Positions 1 to 7,766 of a DNA stretch of 64,000 bases are shown here, one piece after another. The number at the start of each line of letters is the position of its first letter. The first letter of the stretch is position 1. A program made the position numbers and the translations under genes. This stretch comes from Flavobacteriaceae bacterium (GTDB lineage: Bacteria; Bacteroidota; Bacteroidia; Flavobacteriales; Flavobacteriaceae). The stretch spans positions 62,001-126,000 of the forward strand of contig JANQRC010000068.1 of the NCBI GenBank assembly GCA_028284745.1, written 5' to 3'. The notes below the pieces were generated by a model. That model worked only from the letters and a program-made list of their open reading frames with translations, had not been told where the DNA came from and did not search any database.

Positions 1-1
1 G

Positions 2-259
2 CAGCCAAAAGACTCGGAGATCAGAGCGGCAGGTGCAGGCGGTCGTGGTATGAGCACGCAAATAGCCAAGCGCAATAGTGTTGAGATCGGTGAGTGGAAA
101 CGACAGAAATTGGCCATCATACTCTTTAATATGATGTATGTGAATGCTGCCTTGGCAGAACGTGATGCCATTCCCGTAGATGGGATCATTGGGGCTGATG
201 TGCTAAAGCGTGCCAAGGCGGTCATTGATTATGACAAGAATTGCGTCTATTTGAGATAA
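2..259 (+). CDS. Retropepsin-like aspartyl protease, C-terminal fragment
   Basis: The reading frame is open from the left edge of the window and stops at 259, so only the last 85 residues are seen. They include a glycine-rich run ending in GAGGRG and, near the end, DGIIGADVLKRAKAVIDY followed by a short hydrophobic tail. This pattern (a Gly-rich loop, then a D-G-hydrophobic-G strand and an IDY strand) is typical of the second half of retropepsin-like (clan AA) proteases common in Bacteroidota. The catalytic DTG/DSG triad would lie upstream, outside the window, so activity cannot be judged. A Met at position 50 is internal to the protein and not a likely start. Substrate unknown. Confidence 0.7.
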   Translation, partial: QPKDSEIRAAGAGGRGMSTQIAKRNSVEIGEWKRQKLAIILFNMMYVNAALAERDAIPVDGIIGADVLKRAKAVIDYDKNCVYLR

Positions 260-323
260 ACAGGTATTTTCACCCTGTCACAGGTAATCAAGTTTACACA
301 ACTTTGTATGGTAACCAAAACCA

Positions 324-443
324 ATGGCCGTGAAAAGCAACACTACCTCCCCGAGTAAATTAAGCCACCTTTTGCCTTATACAATTTTCATCTTAATGAT
401 CTTAGGGCTTATTGTCAATTCGTTAATATTTTTTACCTTGTAA
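324..443 (+). CDS. Possible 39-residue single-pass membrane peptide
   Basis: This short frame starts with ATG at 324 and ends with TAA at 441-443. It encodes a basic, polar N-terminus of about 16 residues (starting MAVKSNTTSPSK) followed by one strongly hydrophobic stretch of about 20 residues (core TIFILMILGLIVNSLIFF). That is the layout of a small N-in single-pass membrane protein. It stands alone, 64 bp after the protease fragment and on the same strand, so it could be co-transcribed with it. I see no strong ribosome binding site, which is normal for this group. Chance origin is possible; the case rests on the sharp polar/hydrophobic division. Confidence 0.4.
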   Translation: MAVKSNTTSPSKLSHLLPYTIFILMILGLIVNSLIFFTL

Positions 444-481
444 CTGATTTTCACTTATTTCTCATACCAACCAATGACCTC

Positions 482-511
482 GATTGACCCAGTTGACCTA
501 CTGGGTCAATC
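482..511. terminator. Perfect 12-bp hairpin, possible terminator
   Basis: The arms GATTGACCCAGT (482-493) and ACTGGGTCAATC (500-511) are exactly complementary around a 6-nt loop. The T-rich stretch that follows (TTCTT) is short, so termination is plausible but not certain. It would serve the plus-strand protease fragment and/or the small membrane peptide. Confidence 0.45.
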
Positions 512-753
512 TTCTTAGTAAATATCCACCACTGAAAGTGATGGCTTTGATCAAGCTCTAAAAGAGCTTTCAATGAACGCCCTCTTTTCTTCTCCCCCAA
601 GGGAGAAGTTCAGACAGATCAACTGTTCCCTTGTGGTTGACATGGATGAGCGAGCCTTAGGAGTGCTGCAGAGTCAATGAGGCTAGAATTCGACTAAAAG
701 ACGGTAAGGCCAAGGGGCGGGCTTCCATGTTCAGGCGGAAGTTTTACCAAGTT

Positions 754-787
754 TCAATAAAAGAAGCACTCTTTCAGAAGAGTGCTT
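754..787 (-). terminator. Terminator of sucA-odhB
   Basis: Arms AAGCACTCTT (764-773) and AAGAGTGCTT (778-787) pair perfectly around a 4-nt loop. Read on the minus strand the hairpin is followed by CTTTTATT. It lies 24 bp after the odhB stop codon, as expected for an intrinsic terminator. Confidence 0.8.
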
Positions 788-810
788 TCGTATGCATGAG
801 CGATATGGAA

Positions 811-2028
811 TTATAGCTCTAGGGCTTTCTTGATATTCCCATCCATTAATAGTTCAACAGGATTTTCAATAGCTTCCTTAACTGCGACCAAGAACCCAAC
901 AGACTCGCGACCGTCGATGATTCTATGATCATAGGACAATGCCACATACATCACTGGCGCAGCAACAATTTGGCCATCTTTTACGATGGGGCGTTCTACA
1001 ATGTTGTGCATACCCAGAATTCCTGATTGGGGCGGATTGATGATCGGGGTAGAAAGCATAGACCCAAACACGCCTCCATTCGATATGGTGAAGGTGCCAC
1101 CTGTCATCTCATCCACAGTAATTTGTCCATCACGTGCACGAATGGCCAGTCGCTTCACTTCAGCTTCAACACCTCTAAAAGATAAATTCTCAGCATTTCG
1201 TATCACGGGGACCATTAGCCCTTTTGGGCCAGAGACAGCAATGCTAATATCACAGAAATCGTAGGCGATCATCTCTTTGCCATCGATCATGGAATTTACT
1301 TCAGGATATTCTTGTAAAGCTCGTACCACTGCTTTGGTGAAGAACGACATGAACCCTAAACTTACACCATGCTTGGCCTTGAAGGTTTCTTTGTATTCCT
1401 TGCGAAGGGCGAATACAGCAGACATGTCGACCTCATTGAATGTGGTAAGCATAGCTGTCTCATTCTTTGCTGAGACCAATCGCTCGGCCACTTTTCTGCG
1501 GAGCATGGACATCTTCTTGCGGCTGCTTCCTCTACTGCCACCTGAGGGAGTGCCCATAGCAGGGACTGCATTTGTTGCATCTTCTTTGGTGATTCTGCCA
1601 TCTCGCCCTGTACCTTGTATGTCTTTCGCCTCGATACCTTTTTCGGCCAATATCTTTTTGGCGGCTGGTGAAGCAGTGCCTGAGGCATAGGTCGTCTTTT
1701 CTTCAACCTTTGGTGCTTCGGGCTTTGGTGTTTCTTTGGTCGCTTCCTTTGGCTCTTCTTTGGCAGATGCCTCACCTCCAGCAGGTTTTTCTGCAGAGGT
1801 GTCGATCAAACAAACCACTTGGCCTACTGCAACAGCATCGCCTTCTTCAGCTTTTAGCGTAATGGTGCCACTGGCTTCGGCCGGTAGTTCAAGCGTGGCT
1901 TTGTCAGAGTCGACCTCTGCGATGGCTTGGTCTTTCTCTACATAGTCGCCATCTTGCACGAGCCATTCTGCGATTTCTACTTCGGTGATCGACTCTCCCG
2001 GTGAAGGGACTTTCATTTCTAGAACCAT
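811..2028 (-). CDS. odhB: Dihydrolipoyllysine succinyltransferase, E2 of 2-oxoglutarate dehydrogenase
   Basis: E2 core of the 2-oxoglutarate dehydrogenase complex: it passes the succinyl group from E1-bound TPP through a lipoyl arm to CoA in the TCA cycle. The 405 residues show, in order, a lipoyl domain (1-77) with the lipoylated Lys43 in DSDKAT, an Ala/Pro/Glu/Lys-rich linker (78-117), a peripheral subunit-binding domain (about 119-151, PAAKKILAEKG and GTGRDGRITKED), and the catalytic domain with the signature HRIIDG (His368, Asp372) near the C-terminus. The KVPSPGESITEV start is typical of the succinyl rather than acetyl enzyme. It starts 16 bp after the sucA stop, so the two form one operon. 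A single lipoyl domain is usual for this enzyme. Confidence 0.95.
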   Translation of the reverse strand: MVLEMKVPSPGESITEVEIAEWLVQDGDYVEKDQAIAEVDSDKATLELPAEASGTITLKAEEGDAVAVGQVVCLIDTSAEKPAGGEASAKEEPKEATKETPKPEAPKVEEKTTYASGTASPAAKKILAEKGIEAKDIQGTGRDGRITKEDATNAVPAMGTPSGGSRGSSRKKMSMLRRKVAERLVSAKNETAMLTTFNEVDMSAVFALRKEYKETFKAKHGVSLGFMSFFTKAVVRALQEYPEVNSMIDGKEMIAYDFCDISIAVSGPKGLMVPVIRNAENLSFRGVEAEVKRLAIRARDGQITVDEMTGGTFTISNGGVFGSMLSTPIINPPQSGILGMHNIVERPIVKDGQIVAAPVMYVALSYDHRIIDGRESVGFLVAVKEAIENPVELLMDGNIKKALEL

Positions 2029-2044
2029 GATCCTATTCTTTCGT

Positions 2045-4822
2045 TTAAACTTTTCTTCTTACAAAATTATCTTTCGTCTTATCGAACACATATTCGATGA
2101 CTTCGTTGTGGCGTCGCTTTGAACGTACAGAGCTTCCTGCGGCTGGCGCACCGTAAAATCTTCTGGACGCCACTCTGAACTGTTTGGCTTGATCAAAATG
2201 CATCAGCATATGACCCCAAGCCCCCATGTTTCGAGGTTCTTCTTGTGCCCAGACCACATCTTCAGCATTGCTGTACTTCTTGAGTGCATCGCGCATTTGC
2301 CCTGCTGGAAGTGGGAATAACTGTTCGATACGCACCAAGGCTACATCATTGCGTTGTTTTTCTTCGCGCGCGGCCAGAAGGTCATAGTAGAACTTCCCAG
2401 TACAGAATACCAAGGTCTTCACTTTTTTGGCATCAGCTTCAGCGTCATCGATCAACATTTGAAAACTGCCATTGGCCAATTCTTCTTTGGTAGAGAGTAC
2501 TCTTGGGTGGCGTAGCAAACTCTTTGGCGTGAATACCACCAATGGTTTGCGATATTCCGCTTTCATCTGACGGCGCAACAGGTGAAACATGTTTGCTGGC
2601 GTGGTCACGTCGGCCACATACATATTGTCTTTGGCGCAGAGTTGCAAGTATCGCTCCATACGACCCGACGAATGCTCGGCGCCTTGGCCTTCGTACCCGT
2701 GAGGCAATAGTAGTACCAGACCATTCTGTAGCTTCCACTTGTCTTCTGCAGAAGAGAGATATTGGTCGATGATTATTTGAGCGCCATTGCTAAAGTCGCC
2801 AAACTGTGCCTCCCAGATGGTCAGTGTTTTAGGGCTGGCCATGGCATAGCCATAATCGAAGCCCATCACGGCATACTCTGAAAGTAAGGAGTTGTAGATG
2901 TGGAATTGCCCGTTTTGTTGGTCGCCCAACTCATTCAGCAATACAACTTCCTTTTCGTGCATTTCGGTCTTGATCACGGCATGGCGGTGCGAAAAGGTGC
3001 CTCGTTCTACATCTTGTCCTGTCATGCGCACATCGTACCCTTCTTCCAACAACGACCCATAGGCAAGTAATTCGCCCATGGCCCAATCGAGTTGATTGTC
3101 TTCAAAGTACATTCTATGCCGCGCTTGTATCAGTCGCTCTAACTTGCGCAAGAATTTCTTTTCGGAAGGGAGTGCGGTGATCTTCTCGGCAATACCCGTA
3201 AGCTTTTCTATGGAATAGCTTGTGTCTACGGGAAGCATCATCTTGTCTTCGGCAACACGTGTGAAGCCATTCCATTCGTCGTGCATGAATGGAGTGATGC
3301 GTGTTTTTTCTACCTTTCTAGAATCTTCTAGGTCTTCCTCTAAACTAGCCTTATAGTCTTGCTCTAGCTTGGCGACATGATCTTTATCGATAATGCCTTC
3401 GGCAATCAACTTTTCAGCATAGATATCTCTGGGATTCTTGTGCTTGGATATCGATTTATACAACAGAGGTTGTGTGAATTTCGGCTCATCACCTTCGTTG
3501 TGGCCATATTTTCTATAGCCCAACAGGTCAAGGAAGACATCGCGCTTGTAGCGCATGCGATATTCGAGTGCAAAAGTAGCAGCATGTACCACAGCTTCTG
3601 CATCATCTGCATTTATGTGAAGTACGGGCGAGAGCGTGACTTTGCCTACATCGGTGCAGTAGGTAGATGAGCGTGCGTCTAGGTAGTTTGTGGTGAATCC
3701 GATCTGGTTGTTCACTACAACATGGATCGTTCCGCCTGTGTTGTAGCCGTCCAAGCGTGCCATTTGTACGACTTCGTAGACCATGCCTTGTCCAGCAATG
3801 GCAGCATCGCCATGTACGAGGATGGGTAATACTTCTTCAATAGCTTTGTTGTGGTCGCGGTCTTGTTTGGCGCGGGCGATCCCCTCAACGATGGCGTTGA
3901 CGGTCTCTAAGTGCGACGGATTGGGGGCGATGTTCATGTTGATCTCCTTGCCACTATCTGTTTTTCGCATGGACGTCCACCCCAGGTGATATTTTACGTC
4001 ACCATCAAAAATGGCTTCTTCATAGTCTTTGCCGTCAAATTCGCTAAAGATGTCTTTTGGCGACTTGCCGAAGATATTGGTCAATACACTGAGTCGGCCA
4101 CGGTGCGCCATACCCATTACAAACTGCTTCACACCTTTGTCGGCAGCTTTTTCGATAATGACATCCAAGGCAGGGATCAATGACTCGCCACCTTCTAGAG
4201 AGAATCGTTTCTGACCTACGTATTTGGTATGTAGGAAGCTTTCAAATGAAACTGCCTCGTTGAGCTTTTTAAGGATGTGCTTCTTTTCATCCGGAGAAAA
4301 CTGTGGATGGTTATCGTTTACATTCAGCCAATTCTGTATCCACTGAATACGTTCTGGTGTGCGGATGTACATGTATTCAACCCCAATGGCATCGCAATAG
4401 ATCCTTTCAAGGTGAATAATGATGTTGCTAAGCGAAGTGGCGCCAATGCCCAATATTTCGCCTGCATTGAATACGGTGCCTAGGTCTGCTTCTGAGAGCC
4501 CAAAATTCTCTAACGCCAATGTTGGTGCGTACTTTCTTCGTTCACGAACCGGATTGGTCTTTGTAAAGAGGTGACCACGCGATCGGTAACCATCAATAAG
4601 CTTTACTACCTGAAATTCTCTTTGGAGGGATTCTGGCACTGCTATGGTACCGTCTTGTGTGGCAACCTCACCGTTGATGCTGCCGTTTTCCATGCCGAAA
4701 TCAAACCCTTGAAAAAAAGCCCTCCAACTGGGCTCTACGCTATCGGGGCTTATAAGATATTGGTCATACAGTTCCGCGAAATAAGCGGTATGTGCGGCAT
4801 TTAAGAATGAAAATCTGTCCAT
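2045..4822 (-). CDS. sucA: 2-oxoglutarate dehydrogenase E1 component
   Basis: Thiamine-diphosphate enzyme that decarboxylates 2-oxoglutarate and succinylates the E2 lipoyl group. I place the start at the ATG at 4822 (MDRFSFLNAAHTAYFAELY, 925 residues), because homologues begin this way; an in-frame ATG 42 bp upstream would add a non-conserved, Cys-containing tail. Visible family motifs include MGMAHRGRLSVL, HGDAAIAGQGMVYE, the NNQIGFTT stretch, and GYRKYGHNEGDEP from the cofactor-binding part, followed by the C-terminal transketolase-like domains ending near WAQEEPRNMGAW. The length is that of a full OdhA-type E1. First gene of a two-gene operon with odhB; the E3 (lpd) gene is not in the window. 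Confidence 0.96.
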   Translation of the reverse strand: MDRFSFLNAAHTAYFAELYDQYLISPDSVEPSWRAFFQGFDFGMENGSINGEVATQDGTIAVPESLQREFQVVKLIDGYRSRGHLFTKTNPVRERRKYAPTLALENFGLSEADLGTVFNAGEILGIGATSLSNIIIHLERIYCDAIGVEYMYIRTPERIQWIQNWLNVNDNHPQFSPDEKKHILKKLNEAVSFESFLHTKYVGQKRFSLEGGESLIPALDVIIEKAADKGVKQFVMGMAHRGRLSVLTNIFGKSPKDIFSEFDGKDYEEAIFDGDVKYHLGWTSMRKTDSGKEINMNIAPNPSHLETVNAIVEGIARAKQDRDHNKAIEEVLPILVHGDAAIAGQGMVYEVVQMARLDGYNTGGTIHVVVNNQIGFTTNYLDARSSTYCTDVGKVTLSPVLHINADDAEAVVHAATFALEYRMRYKRDVFLDLLGYRKYGHNEGDEPKFTQPLLYKSISKHKNPRDIYAEKLIAEGIIDKDHVAKLEQDYKASLEEDLEDSRKVEKTRITPFMHDEWNGFTRVAEDKMMLPVDTSYSIEKLTGIAEKITALPSEKKFLRKLERLIQARHRMYFEDNQLDWAMGELLAYGSLLEEGYDVRMTGQDVERGTFSHRHAVIKTEMHEKEVVLLNELGDQQNGQFHIYNSLLSEYAVMGFDYGYAMASPKTLTIWEAQFGDFSNGAQIIIDQYLSSAEDKWKLQNGLVLLLPHGYEGQGAEHSSGRMERYLQLCAKDNMYVADVTTPANMFHLLRRQMKAEYRKPLVVFTPKSLLRHPRVLSTKEELANGSFQMLIDDAEADAKKVKTLVFCTGKFYYDLLAAREEKQRNDVALVRIEQLFPLPAGQMRDALKKYSNAEDVVWAQEEPRNMGAWGHMLMHFDQAKQFRVASRRFYGAPAAGSSVRSKRRHNEVIEYVFDKTKDNFVRRKV

Positions 4823-4900
4823 TGGAGTGTTTGTCCTGCAAAACTTGCTGTAAAAATACAACAATTGTAAAAATAGGGATTCATTATATTTATCAAAATT

Positions 4901-5413
4901 ATGCCTGTGACGAAGCTGTCTTTTTTCATGCTCATACTCTGTGGTTGCACAGCGGTATTCGCACAGCAGAGCAATGCCAGATTTTGGGATAGTGTGCGAT
5001 TTGGTGGCGGTTTGGGTGTAGGTTTTGGGAACGGCACTACAGCAATCAGCCTATCGCCGAGTGCGCTCTATCAATTTGATGACCAATTTGCGCTTGGAGT
5101 TGGTTTGAACGGGTCCTATCTAAGTAGGAGCGATGAATACAATTCCTGGATTTTAGGAGGAAGTATCATAGGCCTTTTCAATCCAGTTAGGCAATTACAA
5201 CTTTCGGCAGAGCTGGAGCCTGTACATGTGGATATCAACTATGATGGTCGCCTAGCTATTGAAGATGAGAATTATTGGTACACGGCATTGTTCTTAGGTG
5301 CTGGATATCGTACGGGGAATGTCACTTTTGGTATTAGGTATGATGTGCTGTATGATGAAGATGAAAGTATCTATGCCGACCCTTGGCTACCTTTTGTTCG
5401 GTTCTATTTCTAG
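4901..5413 (+). CDS. Small outer-membrane beta-barrel protein
   Basis: 170 residues with a clear signal peptide (MPVTKLSFFMLILCGCTAVFA, cleavage near AQQ). The mature part alternates short aromatic/glycine-rich strands (FGGGLGVGFGNG, FALGVGLNGSYL, LFLGAGYRTGNVTFGIRY) and ends in an aromatic-rich strand FVRFYF, all typical of an 8-stranded outer-membrane barrel. The function is unknown. I believe similar flavobacterial proteins are sometimes labelled alpha-ketoglutarate decarboxylase because of their neighbour sucA; nothing in this sequence supports an enzyme. It is divergent from sucA, sharing a 78-bp AT-rich region, and its TAG stop overlaps the stop of the next minus-strand gene within one CTAG. 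Confidence 0.75.
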   Translation: MPVTKLSFFMLILCGCTAVFAQQSNARFWDSVRFGGGLGVGFGNGTTAISLSPSALYQFDDQFALGVGLNGSYLSRSDEYNSWILGGSIIGLFNPVRQLQLSAELEPVHVDINYDGRLAIEDENYWYTALFLGAGYRTGNVTFGIRYDVLYDEDESIYADPWLPFVRFYF

Positions 5414-5763
5414 TACTTTGTTCGAAACCACACCTTTTGCCACTCGCGTTTTAGGATTAAAAAAACCACTTTTTCAGACAACAGGAAGGTGTCATTCTCC
5501 TCTAATGCCTTCACTTGATCTTCTGATACATCTATGATGTAGAGTAAATTGAGATAGTCTGCAAACTTTTCATGGACCAAGCGGTAGATGATCTCGTGCA
5601 TCCTTTTTTTTAAGTCTTCGGGCGCAGTCTCTTTGGGGAAGGTTTCGTCAATGTTGGCATACAGGAGGTCCTTGTTCAATTGAAGGACTAACTTTTCGTA
5701 TAGCCTTAATGAAGTGGCTTGCCGCAGTAATTCTTGGGTAGTAGAAACCTTGTCGACCATCAT
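5410..5763 (-). CDS. Conserved-looking hypothetical protein, 117 residues
   Basis: I do not recognise a named family. The protein is soluble, rich in charged and Leu residues and mostly helical by composition (ATSLRLYEKLVLQLNKDL, then KKRMHEIIYRLVHEKFADY), with no signal peptide or membrane segment. It starts with two consecutive Met codons at 5763. Its stop overlaps the stop of the convergent outer-membrane protein gene. It lies 52 bp upstream of the asnS 3' end on the same strand side, so it could be the distal gene of an asnS transcript. Its codon use and length make it a credible gene. Confidence 0.65.
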   Translation of the reverse strand: MMVDKVSTTQELLRQATSLRLYEKLVLQLNKDLLYANIDETFPKETAPEDLKKRMHEIIYRLVHEKFADYLNLLYIIDVSEDQVKALEENDTFLLSEKVVFLILKREWQKVWFRTKY

Positions 5764-5815
5764 CTAAAGATAATGACTATCCAACCTCAAGGACGAGAAC
5801 AGACGAACATGCTTG

Positions 5816-7258
5816 TTAAAACTCTGCGTTGTTGGGTGTGCGTGGAAAAGGAATTACATCGCGAATATTGGTCATTCCTGTAACGAATTGAACAAGACGC
5901 TCAAAGCCAAGCCCGAACCCACTATGTGGCGCGGTCCCGAACTTTCTAAGGTCTAAGTACCACCAAAGTTCTTTTTCGTCTATGCCAAGGTCGGCGATCT
6001 TCTGTGTTAGCACATCAAAGCGCTCCTCACGTTGCGAACCTCCCACAATCTCACCAATGCCTGGGAATAGGACATCCATGGCACGAACGGTCTTGCCATC
6101 TTCGTTGAGACGCATGTAGAAGGCCTTGATCTTGGCAGGGTAATCAAATAGGATCACAGGGCATTTGAAATGCTTTTCAACCAAATAGCGCTCGTGCTCG
6201 CTCTGCAGGTCTGCTCCCCAATCATCGATGAGGTACTTGAATTTTTTCTTCTTGTTGGGTTTACAGTTTTTAAGGATGTCGATGGCCTCCGTATAGCTAA
6301 CGCGCATGAAGTTGTTGTCGATAACGAAGTTGAGCTTTTCTGTGAGCGACATCTCGCTACGCTCTGCCTGTGGCTTGCTTTTTTCCTCTTGAAGAAGTCG
6401 TTGCTCTAGAAAGGCAAGGTCTTCTTTACAATGGTCCATGGTATATTTGATGACATATTTGATGAACTCTTCGGCAAGATCCATGTTGCCATCCAACTCA
6501 CAAAAGGCCACTTCGGGCTCGATCATCCAGAATTCTGCCAAGTGCCTTGAAGTATTGGAGTTCTCTGCCCTAAATGTTGGGCCAAAGGTATAGACTTGAC
6601 CAAGCGACATGGCAAAGACCTCGGCTTCTAACTGGCCAGACACGGTAAGGCTTGTCTCTTTTCCGAAGAAGTCTTCGCCGTAGTCTACCTGTCCGTCGTC
6701 TGTAGTTGGAGGGTTTACGGGATCTAGCGTGGTAACACGAAACATCTCTCCAGCGCCTTCAGCATCACTACCTGTGATTATCGGTGTGTTGATATAGTAG
6801 AATCCTTTTTCTTGAAAATACTTGTGTACTGCAAATGCTAGTCCAGAACGAACTCTCGTCACCGCGCCAAACGTATTGGTGCGGGGTCTAAGGTGCGCTT
6901 GCTCACGTAACTTCTCGAGTGTGTGCCGCTTGGGTTGAAGGATGGTTTTAGAGACCTCGTCAGGGTTGGCTTCACCGTAGATCACGATGTTCTTGGCAAT
7001 GACCTCCACTTGTTGGCCACTTCCTTGGCTTTCGACCAGGCCTCCTTCTATGCCAATAGCGGATCCAACGGTGATCTTTTCTAGGATGCTCTCATCGAAA
7101 CGTTCAAAATCTACAACACATTGGATGTTCTTGATGGTGGAGCCGTCATTTAATTGAATGAAACGATTTTGCCTAAAAGCCTTTACCCAACCTCTTACAA
7201 GGATGTCTTGTTGTAATTCTTCAAATTTCAGGAGCTCAGCAACCTTGTATGCCTTCAT
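5816..7258 (-). CDS. asnS: Asparaginyl-tRNA synthetase
   Basis: Class II synthetase that charges tRNA-Asn. The 480 residues show an N-terminal OB-fold anticodon-binding domain ([20 protein letters not shown], about 20-120), then the catalytic core with motif 2 ([20 protein letters not shown]) and motif 3 ([17 protein letters not shown]) close to the C-terminus ([11 protein letters not shown]). The last phrase and the insertion after motif 2 fit AsnRS rather than AspRS. The length is normal. Upstream on the minus strand there is a TAnnTTTG -10-type box at 7315-7322. Confidence 0.96.
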   Translation of the reverse strand: MKAYKVAELLKFEELQQDILVRGWVKAFRQNRFIQLNDGSTIKNIQCVVDFERFDESILEKITVGSAIGIEGGLVESQGSGQQVEVIAKNIVIYGEANPDEVSKTILQPKRHTLEKLREQAHLRPRTNTFGAVTRVRSGLAFAVHKYFQEKGFYYINTPIITGSDAEGAGEMFRVTTLDPVNPPTTDDGQVDYGEDFFGKETSLTVSGQLEAEVFAMSLGQVYTFGPTFRAENSNTSRHLAEFWMIEPEVAFCELDGNMDLAEEFIKYVIKYTMDHCKEDLAFLEQRLLQEEKSKPQAERSEMSLTEKLNFVIDNNFMRVSYTEAIDILKNCKPNKKKKFKYLIDDWGADLQSEHERYLVEKHFKCPVILFDYPAKIKAFYMRLNEDGKTVRAMDVLFPGIGEIVGGSQREERFDVLTQKIADLGIDEKELWWYLDLRKFGTAPHSGFGLGFERLVQFVTGMTNIRDVIPFPRTPNNAEF

Positions 7259-7314
7259 TTTATTAGATGTTTAACTCAAATACACACTTCAGAGAAGCTT
7301 GTTTTTTCAAGTGC

Positions 7315-7322
7315 CAAAGATA
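7315..7322 (-). promoter_or_regulatory. Candidate -7 box for asnS
   Basis: On the minus strand this reads TATCTTTG, a match to the Bacteroidota -7 consensus TAnnTTTG, 57 bp before the asnS ATG. I found no good TTTG at the -33 position, so it is a half-match. Confidence 0.35.
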
Positions 7323-7511
7323 CCTTTTTCATGGTAAAACTGTAGGAGAGGTACCAATTTAATTCTTCTTTTCGTAAGTGATCCTTTTGCCGCATCACTA
7401 CATGTGGTGATATCTAAAATCACCATTTACGCTATTACATGAGAGATTCACCGTAAATACCTTTGGTGTAACTGAACAATTTGAATTAGCTCATTATTAA
7501 TGAACTTAATA

Positions 7512-7533
7512 GGTAAGTTTGGGGGAACTTACC
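7512..7533. repeat. Hairpin repeat copy 1, TGGGGG loop
   Basis: Arms GGTAAGTT (7512-7519) and AACTTACC (7526-7533) pair perfectly around the loop TGGGGG. A second copy with the same loop and nearly the same arms lies 200 bp downstream. Confidence 0.6.
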
Positions 7534-7536
7534 GCG

Positions 7537-7573
7537 AATTCCTGTCAATGGCTACGATTGGCAGGAATTTTTT
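7537..7573 (+). terminator. Terminator-like hairpin with T-run
   Basis: Arms AATTCCTG and CAGGAATT, extended inward by CAAT/ATTG across one T-G wobble, form a 13-bp stem with a 7-nt loop. Six Ts (7568-7573) follow at once, giving a standard intrinsic terminator on the plus strand although no known gene precedes it. It might end a small RNA that begins in 7260-7510. Confidence 0.5.
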
Positions 7574-7711
7574 ACTGGCAGAAGATGCGTATAAACAACT
7601 GGAATTAAGGGGAAAAACACCCATCAGGTACGCATTCAACGACTCTATATTTGAGATGCTATTAATCAATAACCGCTCTCTTTTTTCGTAAGAGAGAACA
7701 TTAAGTTTAGG

Positions 7712-7731
7712 GGTAAGTTGGGGGACTTATC
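7712..7731. repeat. Hairpin repeat copy 2, TGGGGG loop
   Basis: Arms GGTAAGT (7712-7718) and ACTTATC (7725-7731) pair with one G-T wobble around the loop TGGGGG (7719-7724). This is the same structure as the copy at 7512-7533, with a shorter stem. Confidence 0.55.
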
Positions 7732-7732
7732 T

Positions 7733-7763
7733 AAAAAGCCTCGCTCTTCAAAAGGCGAGGCTT
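7733..7763 (-). terminator. Terminator of the RND exporter gene
   Basis: Arms AAGCCTCGC (7736-7744) and GCGAGGCTT (7755-7763) pair perfectly. On the minus strand a run of five Ts follows. It lies 3 bp past the exporter stop codon. Confidence 0.8.
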
Positions 7764-7766
7764 CTT

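Larger units (their letters stand above)
260..810. other. Gap holding hairpins, mostly without genes
   Basis: Apart from the possible membrane peptide at 324-443, this 550-bp gap has no convincing gene. It holds several inverted repeats: a perfect 12-bp stem at 482-511, a 7-bp stem at 553-569 (arms AAGCTCT and AGAGCTT), an 8-bp stem at 589-608 (arms CTTCTCCC and GGGAGAAG), and the odhB terminator at 764-787. The stretch 610-750 shows nothing I can interpret. Confidence 0.6.
7259..7766. other. Intergenic region with structured repeats
   Basis: This 508-bp gap between asnS and the exporter has no gene I trust. It holds an imperfect palindrome at 7394-7411, twin hairpins with the same TGGGGG loop at 7512-7533 and 7712-7731, a terminator-like hairpin at 7537-7573, a 7-bp stem at 7676-7696 and the exporter terminator at 7736-7763. 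A 63-codon frame (7500-7691, plus) runs through two of the hairpins and resembles no family I know; I think the region is non-coding RNA or a repeat element rather than a protein gene. Confidence 0.5.

Noticed and set aside
1277..1690. Long frames opposite odhB and other genes
   Set aside because: They are shadows of strong coding regions, with no recognisable protein content.
2045..4864. Longer start for sucA
   Set aside because: The extra 14 residues are not like the family's N-terminus and run into the divergent promoter region.
4901..5413. Alpha-ketoglutarate decarboxylase
   Set aside because: The sequence is a small signal-peptide beta barrel; no enzyme motif is seen. The name would come from proximity to sucA.
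7500..7691. 63-codon frame on the plus strand between asnS and the exporter
   Set aside because: It runs through two strong hairpins, including a terminator with a T-run, and resembles no protein family I know. I treat the region as non-coding.
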